Assembly: GCA_036389835.1 (NCBI GenBank)
Contig: DASVWC010000017.1
Location: forward strand, 11,515 to 75,514
DNA: 64,000 nt
Reading direction: 5' to 3'
From: AC-37 sp036389835
Lineage (GTDB): Bacteria > Actinomycetota > Thermoleophilia > Solirubrobacterales > Thermoleophilaceae
This document shows positions 43,058 to 49,816 of the stretch, in pieces (within the stretch, counting starts at the first letter, position 1; each line of letters starts with the position of its first letter). The notes beneath the pieces are model-generated. The model was not told the origin of the DNA. It worked only from the letters and a program-made list of their open reading frames with translations, and did no database searches. Made by a program: the position numbers and the translations under genes.

Positions 43058-44024
43058 GCCCGAGGCCGGCCGGCCCGAGCGCCGCCGCGCGTACGCCTTC
43101 GGGCTCGACCTCGACCTCTCGTTCCCGGCGCCCGGCCTGCCGGAGGCGAGCGGCGCGACCGGCGGGCGCCCCGCGCGCGCCGACCTGGTGGAGCCCGGTG
43201 CGATCGACCGCGACTGGCCCGCCGGAGAGGCCGAGGAGGTGCTCGCCGAGCGCTTCGACGACGGCGCGGTGGCGCGCACGATCCACGCGCACCCCGAGGC
43301 TGGCTACCGGCTCTACGCCCGCCACTTCGGCCTCGCACGCCTGTCGCCGGACGGCGCGCGCATCGCCTGCTCGCCGCCCGACGTCGAGCCCTGGAGCTGG
43401 CAGCGCTTCCTCGTGGGCCGGATCCTGCCGTGGGCGGCGGTGCTGCGCGGGCTCGAGGCGTTCCACGCGAGCGCGGTCGAGACCGGCGGCCGCGCCGTGG
43501 CGTTCGTGGGCGCGACCGGCGCGGGCAAGACCTCGCTCGCGATCCAGCTCGTGGGCCGCGGCGCGAGCTTCCTGACCGACGACGTGCTCGCACTCGAGCG
43601 CCGCGGCGGCGTGCTCTGGGCGCACCCCGGGGCGGGCATCGCGAGCGTGCGGCCGGCCGAGCGCGAGACGATCTCCGGCCCGATCTGGGAGCGCCTCGGC
43701 TCGGTGCTCGGCGAGAGCGGCAAGACGTACCTGGAGGTTCCGCGCCGCGACGGCCCGGTGCCGCTCGCGGCGGTGTACTACCTGCGCCCGGGCGGCGACG
43801 CCGCGATCGAGCCGTTCGAGCGCCCGGACCCGCGCCTGCTGCTCGCGAGCACCTTCGTGCTCGGCGTCCGGACCCCGGAGCGGCTCGCCAACCAGCTCGA
43901 CGTCTGCTCCGCGCTCGCCCGGACCGTCCCCGTGTTCTGGCTCAGGGTGGACGCCGGCGAGGGCTCGGCGCGGCTCGCCGCCGCCGTCGACGACCACGTG
44001 CGGGCGCTGGAGCCGGTCGCGTGA
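43044..44024 (+). CDS. HPr-kinase-like protein of the lasso cluster (putative lasso precursor kinase)
   Basis: 326 aa. The C-terminal half carries FHASAV (140-145), the P-loop GATGAGKTS (156-164) and FLTDDVLAL (176-184), the core of the HPr kinase fold; the N-terminal 130 residues are less conserved. Related enzymes in paeninodin-type clusters phosphorylate a Ser at the C-terminus of the lasso precursor. The precursor here ends Ser-Asn, so Ser43 is the candidate site although it is not the last residue. It overlaps B1 by 14 bp and B2 by GTGA. It could instead act on another partner. Confidence 0.8.
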   Translation: MAATEPEAGRPERRRAYAFGLDLDLSFPAPGLPEASGATGGRPARADLVEPGAIDRDWPAGEAEEVLAERFDDGAVARTIHAHPEAGYRLYARHFGLARLSPDGARIACSPPDVEPWSWQRFLVGRILPWAAVLRGLEAFHASAVETGGRAVAFVGATGAGKTSLAIQLVGRGASFLTDDVLALERRGGVLWAHPGAGIASVRPAERETISGPIWERLGSVLGESGKTYLEVPRRDGPVPLAAVYYLRPGGDAAIEPFERPDPRLLLASTFVLGVRTPERLANQLDVCSALARTVPVFWLRVDAGEGSARLAAAVDDHVRALEPVA

Positions 44025-44419
44025 GGCCGACGCCCGCGAACGTCGCGCTCGCCGCCGAGGTGGTGGCCTCGTACGTCCGCGCGCGGCGGAAGCTGCGGCA
44101 CGCGGACCTGCGCGTCGCGCTCGCGGACCTGCGCGCGGTGGACTCGCCGCGGCTGCGGCCGCCCGCCGATCCGATCGACGGCGGGCGCCGGCTCGGCCGC
44201 GCGGTCGCGCGCACGCTCGCGCTGCTTCCCGGCGACACCCGCTGCCTGACCCAGTCGCTCGTGCTCACGCGACTGCTCGCGGCCCGCGGCATGGAGTCGC
44301 GGCTCGTGATCGGCGTCCGGCCCGGCGAGCGCTTCGCCGCGCACGCCTGGGTCGAGCACGACGGCGTCCCGCTCCTGCCGCCCGGCGCGGACCACTTCGA
44401 GGAGCTCGTGACGCTCTGA
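44021..44419 (+). CDS. Lasso peptide B2 protease (transglutaminase-like leader peptidase)
   Basis: 132 aa. The cysteine protease triad is visible: Cys75 in GDTRCLTQSLVLTRLLAARG, His108 in FAAHAWVEHDG and Asp114 nearby in HDGVPL. The family cuts the leader off the precursor just after the residue following the conserved Thr at -2. GTG start, overlapping the kinase stop. Its stop TGA overlaps the CTG start proposed for the cyclase. Size and motif spacing match the stand-alone B2 group. Confidence 0.9.
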   Translation: MRPTPANVALAAEVVASYVRARRKLRHADLRVALADLRAVDSPRLRPPADPIDGGRRLGRAVARTLALLPGDTRCLTQSLVLTRLLAARGMESRLVIGVRPGERFAAHAWVEHDGVPLLPPGADHFEELVTL

Positions 44420-46194
44420 CCGCCGCGTTCGCAGGGCGCTACGGACCGGAGGGTCCCGACGCGGAGGCCCTGGTGCGGTCGCTGCGCCGCGACGGTGCGG
44501 CCGGCGCGGCGCGGGCCGGGCCGCTGGCGATCGCCTCGACGAGCGGCGTGCACGCGCCGGCAGGCGGCCCGCTCTGCGTAGTGGACGGCCGTCTCGACGC
44601 CGGCCCGCTGGCCCGCGCCGCCGGGCTCGACCCCGCCCTCCCCGCCGCGGAGCTGGTCGCGGCGGCCTACGCGCGCCTCGGGCCCGCGGCGCTCGACCGC
44701 CTCGAGGGGGAGTTCGCGCTGGCCGTCTGGGACGAGCGCGCCGGCCGCGGCGCGCTCGCCCGCGACCGCCTCGGCGCGCGCCCGGTCTTCCTCGCCGAGC
44801 ACGCCGGCGCGCTGCTGTTCGCCTCCGAGGTGCGCAACCTGCTCGCGCTGCTGCCGTCGCGCCCGGCGCCCGACGAGACGGCGATGGCCCACTGGCTGGC
44901 GCGCGCGCCGCTCCCGCGCGGACGCACGCTCTACAGCGGCATCCGGCCGCTCCCCGGCGGGCACGCGCTCGAGCTGGCCGGCGGCCGCTGGCGCGAGCGG
45001 CGCGTGTGGCGCCCGCGCCACGCCGCCGCGCGGCGGCTCGGCGAGCGCGAGGCCGCCGAAGCCGTGCGCGCCTGCCTCGGCGCCGCCGTCGAGCGCAGCC
45101 TGCGCGGCGCCGAGCGCCCGGCGATCCTCCTGAGCGGCGGGCTCGACTCGGCCGCGGTCGCCGCGGCCGCGAGCGCCGCCGGCACGCGCCCGGCCGCGTA
45201 CTCGGCGCTGTTCCCCGAGCACCCGGAGGTGGACGAGTCGCAGCGGATCCGGTCGGTGCGCGAGCGGCTCGGCCTCGACGGCGTCGAGGCCGACCTGGGC
45301 GGCGGCAGCGCGATCGAGCGCGCTCGCGAGTTCACGCGCGAGTGGGAGCTGCCGTCGGTCTCCCCGAACCGCTTCGTCTGGGCCCCGCTCCTGGCCCGGG
45401 CGCGCGACGACGGCGTCGACGTCGTGCTCGACGGGGCGGGCGGCGACGAGCTGTTCGGCTGCGCGCGCTACCTGGTCGCCGACGAGCTGCGCCGCGGCGC
45501 CCCGCTCGCGGCCGTGCGGGTCGCCCGCCGGCTGCCGGGCATGGGCTCGAGCCCGCCGCCGCGCTGGATCGCGCGCGCGCTGGCGACCTACGGGCTGCGC
45601 GCCGCGCTCCCCCACCGGCTGCACGAGCGGCTGCGCGCCGCGCGCGGCCGCTCGGGCGGACCGGACTGGCTCGCGGCCGGGGTGACCCACGACCGCTGGA
45701 GCTGGAAGCGCGAGCCCGGCCCGCGCTGGTGGGCGCAGCTCGTGCACCTGCTGACGAGCGACGAGCTGGGCGTGGCCGACCAGCTCAGGCGCGAGGCGGC
45801 GATCCACGGGCTCGAGCTGAGGCACCCGCTGCGCGACCCGGCCCTGATCGACCTCGTGCTCGAGCTGCCGCCCGAGCTCGGGTTCGACCCGGACCTCGAC
45901 CGGCCGCTGCTGCGCCGCGCGCTGGCGGGCGAGCTGCCCGACGCCGTCCTGCGCGAGGTCCGCAAGCCCGCCTTCAACCCGCTGCTGGAGGCCGCGCTGG
46001 CGGGCCCTGACCGCCGGGGACTGGCGGCCCTGCTGGCCGCTCCGCCCCCGGAGCTGACCGCCCTCGTGAGGCCCGGATCCGGCGCCTTCGAGCCATTCGA
46101 GGCCGGAAACCGGGCGCCGGGGCGCGCCCTCGAGCTGTGGCGGCTGGTCACGCTCGCGGTCTGGCTGGACCATCAGGGGGACGGTTCTGCTTGA
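44416..46194 (+). CDS. Lasso peptide macrolactam synthetase (asparagine-synthetase-like cyclase)
   Basis: 592 aa from the proposed CTG start. The glutaminase-like N-terminal domain lacks the Cys2 nucleophile (it starts MTAAFAGRYGPEG), the C-terminal domain has the ATP loop SGGLDSA (240-246), DGAGGDELFG and the late KPAFNPLL. It would activate the Asp9 side chain with ATP and join it to the freed N-terminal Gly. The first standard start, GTG at 44473, would remove the conserved FAGRYGP strand, whereas CTG at 44416 overlaps the B2 stop as CTGA, like the other junctions here; hence the unusual choice. Contrast the full Cys-bearing AsnB at 2563-4350. Confidence 0.88.
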   Translation: MTAAFAGRYGPEGPDAEALVRSLRRDGAAGAARAGPLAIASTSGVHAPAGGPLCVVDGRLDAGPLARAAGLDPALPAAELVAAAYARLGPAALDRLEGEFALAVWDERAGRGALARDRLGARPVFLAEHAGALLFASEVRNLLALLPSRPAPDETAMAHWLARAPLPRGRTLYSGIRPLPGGHALELAGGRWRERRVWRPRHAAARRLGEREAAEAVRACLGAAVERSLRGAERPAILLSGGLDSAAVAAAASAAGTRPAAYSALFPEHPEVDESQRIRSVRERLGLDGVEADLGGGSAIERAREFTREWELPSVSPNRFVWAPLLARARDDGVDVVLDGAGGDELFGCARYLVADELRRGAPLAAVRVARRLPGMGSSPPPRWIARALATYGLRAALPHRLHERLRAARGRSGGPDWLAAGVTHDRWSWKREPGPRWWAQLVHLLTSDELGVADQLRREAAIHGLELRHPLRDPALIDLVLELPPELGFDPDLDRPLLRRALAGELPDAVLREVRKPAFNPLLEAALAGPDRRGLAALLAAPPPELTALVRPGSGAFEPFEAGNRAPGRALELWRLVTLAVWLDHQGDGSA

Positions 46195-46219
46195 AGAGGG
46201 CGTTTCAGATGCGTATATT
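46191..46219 (+). promoter_or_regulatory. Strong sigma-70-type promoter of the lasso precursor gene
   Basis: TTGAAG at 46191-46196 and TATATT at 46214-46219 are separated by exactly 17 bp. The -35 box overlaps the end of the cyclase gene (stop at 46192-46194). Transcription would begin near 46226, giving a leader of about 38 nt. This is the best -35/-10 match noticed in the window and predicts that the precursor is made in excess over its processing enzymes. Confidence 0.75.
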
Positions 46220-46249
46220 CCGGCGATCTACACGGGGGGCTGCTTTGTG

Positions 46250-46260
46250 AAGGAGGAGGT
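46250..46260 (+). promoter_or_regulatory. Strong ribosome binding site of the lasso precursor gene
   Basis: AAGGAGGAGGT lies ahead of the ATG at 46264; the core AGGAGG (46251-46256) is 7 nt from the start codon. Most other starts in the window have no clear site or overlap a stop codon. Confidence 0.8.
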
Positions 46261-46263
46261 GTA

Positions 46264-46398
46264 ATGGACTACGAGACCCCAATCGTTCTTGACTACGGGA
46301 CGCTTACGGACCTGACCGCGGGTCAGACCGACGGCAACTTCCTGGACGCGGACTTCCCGTCCGGAACCCCGAAGGACGAGCTCACCTTCTCCAACTAG
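46264..46398 (+). CDS. Lasso peptide precursor
   Basis: 44 aa. The leader has the lasso pattern Tyr3-x2-Pro6 ... Gly12-x5-Thr18, with Thr18 at position -2. Cleavage after Ala19 would free a 25-residue core starting at Gly20; Asp28 is then core residue 9, giving a nine-residue Gly1-Asp9 macrolactam ring. Core residues between are Gln, Thr, Asp, Gly, Asn, Phe, Leu; the tail contains DFPSGTP and ends LTFSN. Asp23 (core 4) is too close for a ring, Asp30 (core 11) too far. Ser43 may be phosphorylated by the cluster kinase. Codons ATC GTT CTT and ACG CTT ACG make it less GC-rich than its neighbours. Own promoter and strong ribosome site; hairpin 10 nt behind the stop. Confidence 0.88.
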   Translation: MDYETPIVLDYGTLTDLTAGQTDGNFLDADFPSGTPKDELTFSN

Positions 46399-46407
46399 CC
46401 CGACCGC

Positions 46408-46433
46408 GGTGCGGCCCGTGAGGCGGCCGCACC
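46408..46433 (+). terminator. Hairpin behind the lasso precursor gene (attenuator or partial terminator)
   Basis: GGTGCGGCC (46408-46416) and GGCCGCACC (46425-46433) form a perfect 9-bp GC stem with an 8-base loop. No T-run follows, so it is not a textbook intrinsic terminator; it may attenuate transcription, stabilise the precursor mRNA, or hide the start of the next gene, whose GTG at 46409 lies in the stem. Confidence 0.55.
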
Positions 46434-48328
46434 ATGGCCGATCGACGCTCGACGCCGCCGTCGAGCCCGCGGTCGCCCTGGCCGGCTGCGCCGAGCGGCG
46501 CGCGGAGCTGCGCGGCGCGGTGCGCCACGCCCTGTCGCGCGCGGACCTCACGCGCCTGGCCGCCCGGCTCGCGAGCCGCCGCCTGCTGCCGCTGATCGGA
46601 ACGCGGGCGCTCGAGGCGGCCGGCGACGTCTGCCCGCCCGAGTTCGAGGCGACGGTCACGGGCGCGCTCGGCGTCGCGAGGGCCCGCGCGCTCGCGGTCG
46701 AGGCCGCCACCCGTGACGTGACGGCGACCCTCGCCGGGCACGGCATCGCGGCACTGCCGCTCAAGGGGCCGCTGCTCGCGGAGGCGCTCTACGGCGACAC
46801 CGGCCTGCGCGAGACCGCCGACGTGGACCTGCTCGTCCCGCGCGAGCGGCTCGCCGGCGCCGCGGCGCTGCTGCGCCAGGACGGCTACGCGGCTCCCGCC
46901 GACCCGCTGCGCGCCGACGGCCTGCCCGACCTTCACCTCGCGCTCGACCATCCCCGGCGGCCGTCGGTCGAGCTGCACTGGCGCGTCCACTTCTACGAGG
47001 ACGAGTTCGCGCGCGACATGCTCGAGCGGGCCGAGCCGGGGCCCGACGGGCTGCTGCGCGCGCGCCCGGCCGACCTGCTCGCGTCGCTGCTGCTGTTCTA
47101 CGCGCGCGACGGCTTCTACGGGCTGCGGCTGGCGGCCGACATAGGCGCGTGGTGGGACCGCTACGGCCGCGCCGGCGACCGGCCGCTCGAGGAGCACGCG
47201 CGCCGCTACCCGCGCCTCGCCCCGGCGCTCACCGCGGCGGCGGTCGCCGCCGAGCGCGTGACGGGCGCCCCGGCGGCCGGCTGGCTCGGCGGCGCCGCGG
47301 CGCACGGCCGCCGGACCGCCATGGCGGCCGGGCTGGCCAACCCCACCTACAGCGGCGAGCGCGACCAGCTCGCGGCCAACATCTCGCTCGCGGACGCGCT
47401 GCTCGCCCCGCCTGGCACGGTCGCCGAGTTCGCCCGGCGCGAGCTGGTGCCGCGCTCGGGCCCGGCGGCCCCGCACGCCGCCAAGATGCTCGCCCGCTAC
47501 GGCGCGGCGGCGTGGCGCGTGCGCGGCGGCCGCGAGTGGGCGGCGGGGCCGGCGGGCGGCGGGCCCGCCGTCGAGCTGCTCGGGCTGCGGCTCGACCGCG
47601 TGAGCGAGGCCGAGGCGATCGATCACGTGATCGGCGCCCTGGACGCCGGGCGCGGCGGCTGGCTGCTCGCGATGAACCTCGACACGCTGCGCCAGTACGC
47701 GCGCTCGGAGGAGCTGCCGGCGCTGTTCGAGCGGGCGGACCTGATCGTGGCCGACGGCATGCCGCTGATCTGGGCGAGCCGCCTGGCGGGGACGCCGCTG
47801 CCCGCGCGGGTCGCGGGGTCGGACCTGATCTGGTCGCTCACGGCGGAGGCGGCGCGGAACGGGCGGTCGGTGTTCCTGCTCGGCGGGGCGCCGGGCGTCT
47901 GCGAGCGCGCCGCCGACGCCCTGCGCGCGCGCTCTCCCGGCCTGGCCGTGGCCGGCACCCACTCGCCGCCGTACGGCTTCGAGAGCGACGCCGCCGAGCT
48001 CGACGCGATCCGCGCGCGCCTGCGCGAGGCGCGCCCCGACGTCGTCTACGTCGGGCTCGGCTTCCCCAAGCAGGAGCGCCTGATCGCGCAGCTCAGAGAC
48101 GAGCTGCCGCGCTCCTGGTTCGTGGGCGTGGGCATCTCGTTCAGCTTCGTGACCGGCGACGTGCCGCGGGCACCCGCCTGGCTCCAGCGGATCGGCCTCG
48201 AGTGGGTCCACCGGCTGACGAAGGAGCCGCGGCGGCTGGCGCGCCGCTACCTCGTCGACGACCTGCCGTTCGCCGCCCGGCTGGCCGCCCACAGCCTCGC
48301 GCGGCGGGCGCGCGGCGGTCGCGGCTAG
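46409..48328 (+). CDS. Fusion of lasso-cluster nucleotidyltransferase (NTP_transf_5-like) and WecG/TagA glycosyltransferase
   Basis: 639 aa. Residues about 20-380 resemble the nucleotidyltransferase found beside kinases in lasso clusters: LPLKGPLLAEALYGDTGLRETADVDLLV (metal pair Asp138, Asp140) and VELHWRVHFYEDEF. From about 386 a complete WecG/TagA/CpsF domain follows: AMNLDTLRQYARS, DLIVADGMPLIWASRL, VYVGLGFPKQERLIAQL, VGVGISFSFVTGDVPRAPAWLQRIGLEW and a basic C-terminus. WecG/TagA enzymes add N-acetylmannosamine-type sugars to polyprenyl-linked GlcNAc. I know of no such fusion, but did not search. The GTG at 46409 lies in the hairpin behind the precursor gene. Shares a CTAG stop with the convergent gene. 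Confidence 0.8.
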   Translation: MRPVRRPHHGRSTLDAAVEPAVALAGCAERRAELRGAVRHALSRADLTRLAARLASRRLLPLIGTRALEAAGDVCPPEFEATVTGALGVARARALAVEAATRDVTATLAGHGIAALPLKGPLLAEALYGDTGLRETADVDLLVPRERLAGAAALLRQDGYAAPADPLRADGLPDLHLALDHPRRPSVELHWRVHFYEDEFARDMLERAEPGPDGLLRARPADLLASLLLFYARDGFYGLRLAADIGAWWDRYGRAGDRPLEEHARRYPRLAPALTAAAVAAERVTGAPAAGWLGGAAAHGRRTAMAAGLANPTYSGERDQLAANISLADALLAPPGTVAEFARRELVPRSGPAAPHAAKMLARYGAAAWRVRGGREWAAGPAGGGPAVELLGLRLDRVSEAEAIDHVIGALDAGRGGWLLAMNLDTLRQYARSEELPALFERADLIVADGMPLIWASRLAGTPLPARVAGSDLIWSLTAEAARNGRSVFLLGGAPGVCERAADALRARSPGLAVAGTHSPPYGFESDAAELDAIRARLREARPDVVYVGLGFPKQERLIAQLRDELPRSWFVGVGISFSFVTGDVPRAPAWLQRIGLEWVHRLTKEPRRLARRYLVDDLPFAARLAAHSLARRARGGRG

Positions 48329-49722
48329 CGGTCGCGGTCCGGGTCGTCCACGCAGCCCCTGCCGCGCGGCTGCGCCAGGGCCTGGAGCTTTCGCCACGGG
48401 AAGTTCGCGAGCACACCCTGGCTGTCGGGCGACCTGCCCTCGAAGATCTCCACGTACGGGTCGTAGCCGAGCGGCGTCGGGTCCTCGGCGGCGAACCCGA
48501 TCTCGGTCGAGGCGTCGGTCACGACCAGGCCGTATCGCTGTATGGCGCGCGCGATCGTGAGCGCGTAGCGCGACAGCGGGTGGCGCGGGTCGCTCGCGTA
48601 GGCGGCGAGGTCGAAGCGCGCCGGGAAGCGGAAGCGGGCGCCCGCCGGGATCGACTGCGGCGCGCGGCTCGAGCGCTCCGGGTCGGTCCGCTGCGCGGGC
48701 CAGCACCAGCCGTCGCGGCCGCCCCTGCCGATCACGACGAGGCCGATCGCGTGCTCCACCGCGCCGCGGCGCAGCTCCTCGATCCGCTGGAGCCCCGACA
48801 TCAGCGCGATCGAGGTGGCCGACGCGCCGTACTGCGGGCCCGGCGGATCCACGAAGTGGCCCTCGTTCTGCGAGACGTGCGGCATCCGGCCGCCGTAGCG
48901 GGCGCGCCAGGTGCCGAACAGCGGGTCCTTCGACAGCCCCCAGAACTCCCAGAGCGTGTCCGTCGCGGGCTGCCAGAGGATCAGGTTCCCGTCGGTGCCC
49001 GCGGCCGGTCGCGCGTCGGCGGGCAGCGGGACCGCGTCCCACTGCCGCTGGAGCGCGGGCGCGCCCTCGGGCGCCGCGACCCGTACCGCCGGCTGGTCCG
49101 GACCGACGGTGTAGATCGGCGAGCTGTACTGCGTGGTGCCGATCAGCGCGCCGCGCGGGCGGCTGCGCACCTGCGAGCGGATCTCCGCGACCATCGCCGC
49201 CGAGTTGCCCGCCAGCGGAGCGTTCTTCTTCAGCCGCTTGTTGCGCCAGCCGCCGGGCGAGAACGGCTCCGCGACGAGCGTCATCGTGTCGATCCAGGCG
49301 CTGCGCTGGCAGGTGAGGCTCGAACCGGACCCCTCGACGATCCCCACGGACACCGCGTGCGGCCCCGCCGGCACCGACAGGCGCGCGCCGAGCTCGCCGT
49401 AGCCCGCTCCCGCGAGGCCCACGAAGCGCTCCACGCCGTCGACCTTGATCGACACGGTGGGCAGCCCGAAGCAGTCGTTCCCCCGAACGCGCGCGAAGAC
49501 GTGGACCGACGTGCGCGTGGTGGTCATCACGCCCTCGGCGGCGCTCCCGGCGGCGATGCGCAGCGCCCGCCCGCTCGAGGCATTCGCATCGGGCTCGACC
49601 GCGCCGGGGCCGACCGGGGTGAGCAGCTCGCCCTCGATCGTCACGTCGGCCGCGCCCGCGGGCGCGGCGAGAAACGCGAAGGCGGCCGCGGCCGTGGCGA
49701 GCACGCGGCGCACGTCGGGCAT
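48325..49722 (-). CDS. Secreted protein of unknown function with carbohydrate-binding-like N-terminal domain
   Basis: 465 aa. A signal peptide (MPDVRRVLATAAAAFAFLAAPAGAAD) is followed by a beta-rich region of about 115 residues (VTIEGE ... AWIDTMTLVAEPF) resembling CBM35/CBM60-type modules. The C-terminal two thirds contain ILWQPATDTLWEFWGLSKD, YGASATSIALMSGLQRIEEL, AVEHAIGLVV, IPAGARFRFP and ARAIQRYGLVVTDAS, a pattern I recall from uncharacterised secreted actinobacterial proteins. ATG at 49722 was chosen because the signal peptide begins there; GTG at 49731 would add three residues. Convergent with the lasso operon, sharing the CTAG stop. Confidence 0.65.
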   Translation of the reverse strand: MPDVRRVLATAAAAFAFLAAPAGAADVTIEGELLTPVGPGAVEPDANASSGRALRIAAGSAAEGVMTTTRTSVHVFARVRGNDCFGLPTVSIKVDGVERFVGLAGAGYGELGARLSVPAGPHAVSVGIVEGSGSSLTCQRSAWIDTMTLVAEPFSPGGWRNKRLKKNAPLAGNSAAMVAEIRSQVRSRPRGALIGTTQYSSPIYTVGPDQPAVRVAAPEGAPALQRQWDAVPLPADARPAAGTDGNLILWQPATDTLWEFWGLSKDPLFGTWRARYGGRMPHVSQNEGHFVDPPGPQYGASATSIALMSGLQRIEELRRGAVEHAIGLVVIGRGGRDGWCWPAQRTDPERSSRAPQSIPAGARFRFPARFDLAAYASDPRHPLSRYALTIARAIQRYGLVVTDASTEIGFAAEDPTPLGYDPYVEIFEGRSPDSQGVLANFPWRKLQALAQPRGRGCVDDPDRDR

Positions 49723-49801
49723 CGACTGCACGGTGAAATGGTCGCACTTCCACGCCGGTCGGCGCGCGGTCGCGCTGCTCCGGCACCCGCGGCCGAACCG
49801 G

Positions 49802-49807
49802 TAGCGT
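49802..49807 (+). promoter_or_regulatory. Leaderless -10 element (TAGCGT)
   Basis: TAGCGT ends 9 nt before the GTG at 49817. Confidence 0.45.
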
Positions 49808-49816
49808 CCGGCAACC

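Noticed and set aside
46264..46398. Ring closure through core Asp4 or Asp11
   Set aside because: Known lasso rings have 7-9 residues; only Asp9 (residue 28) fits.
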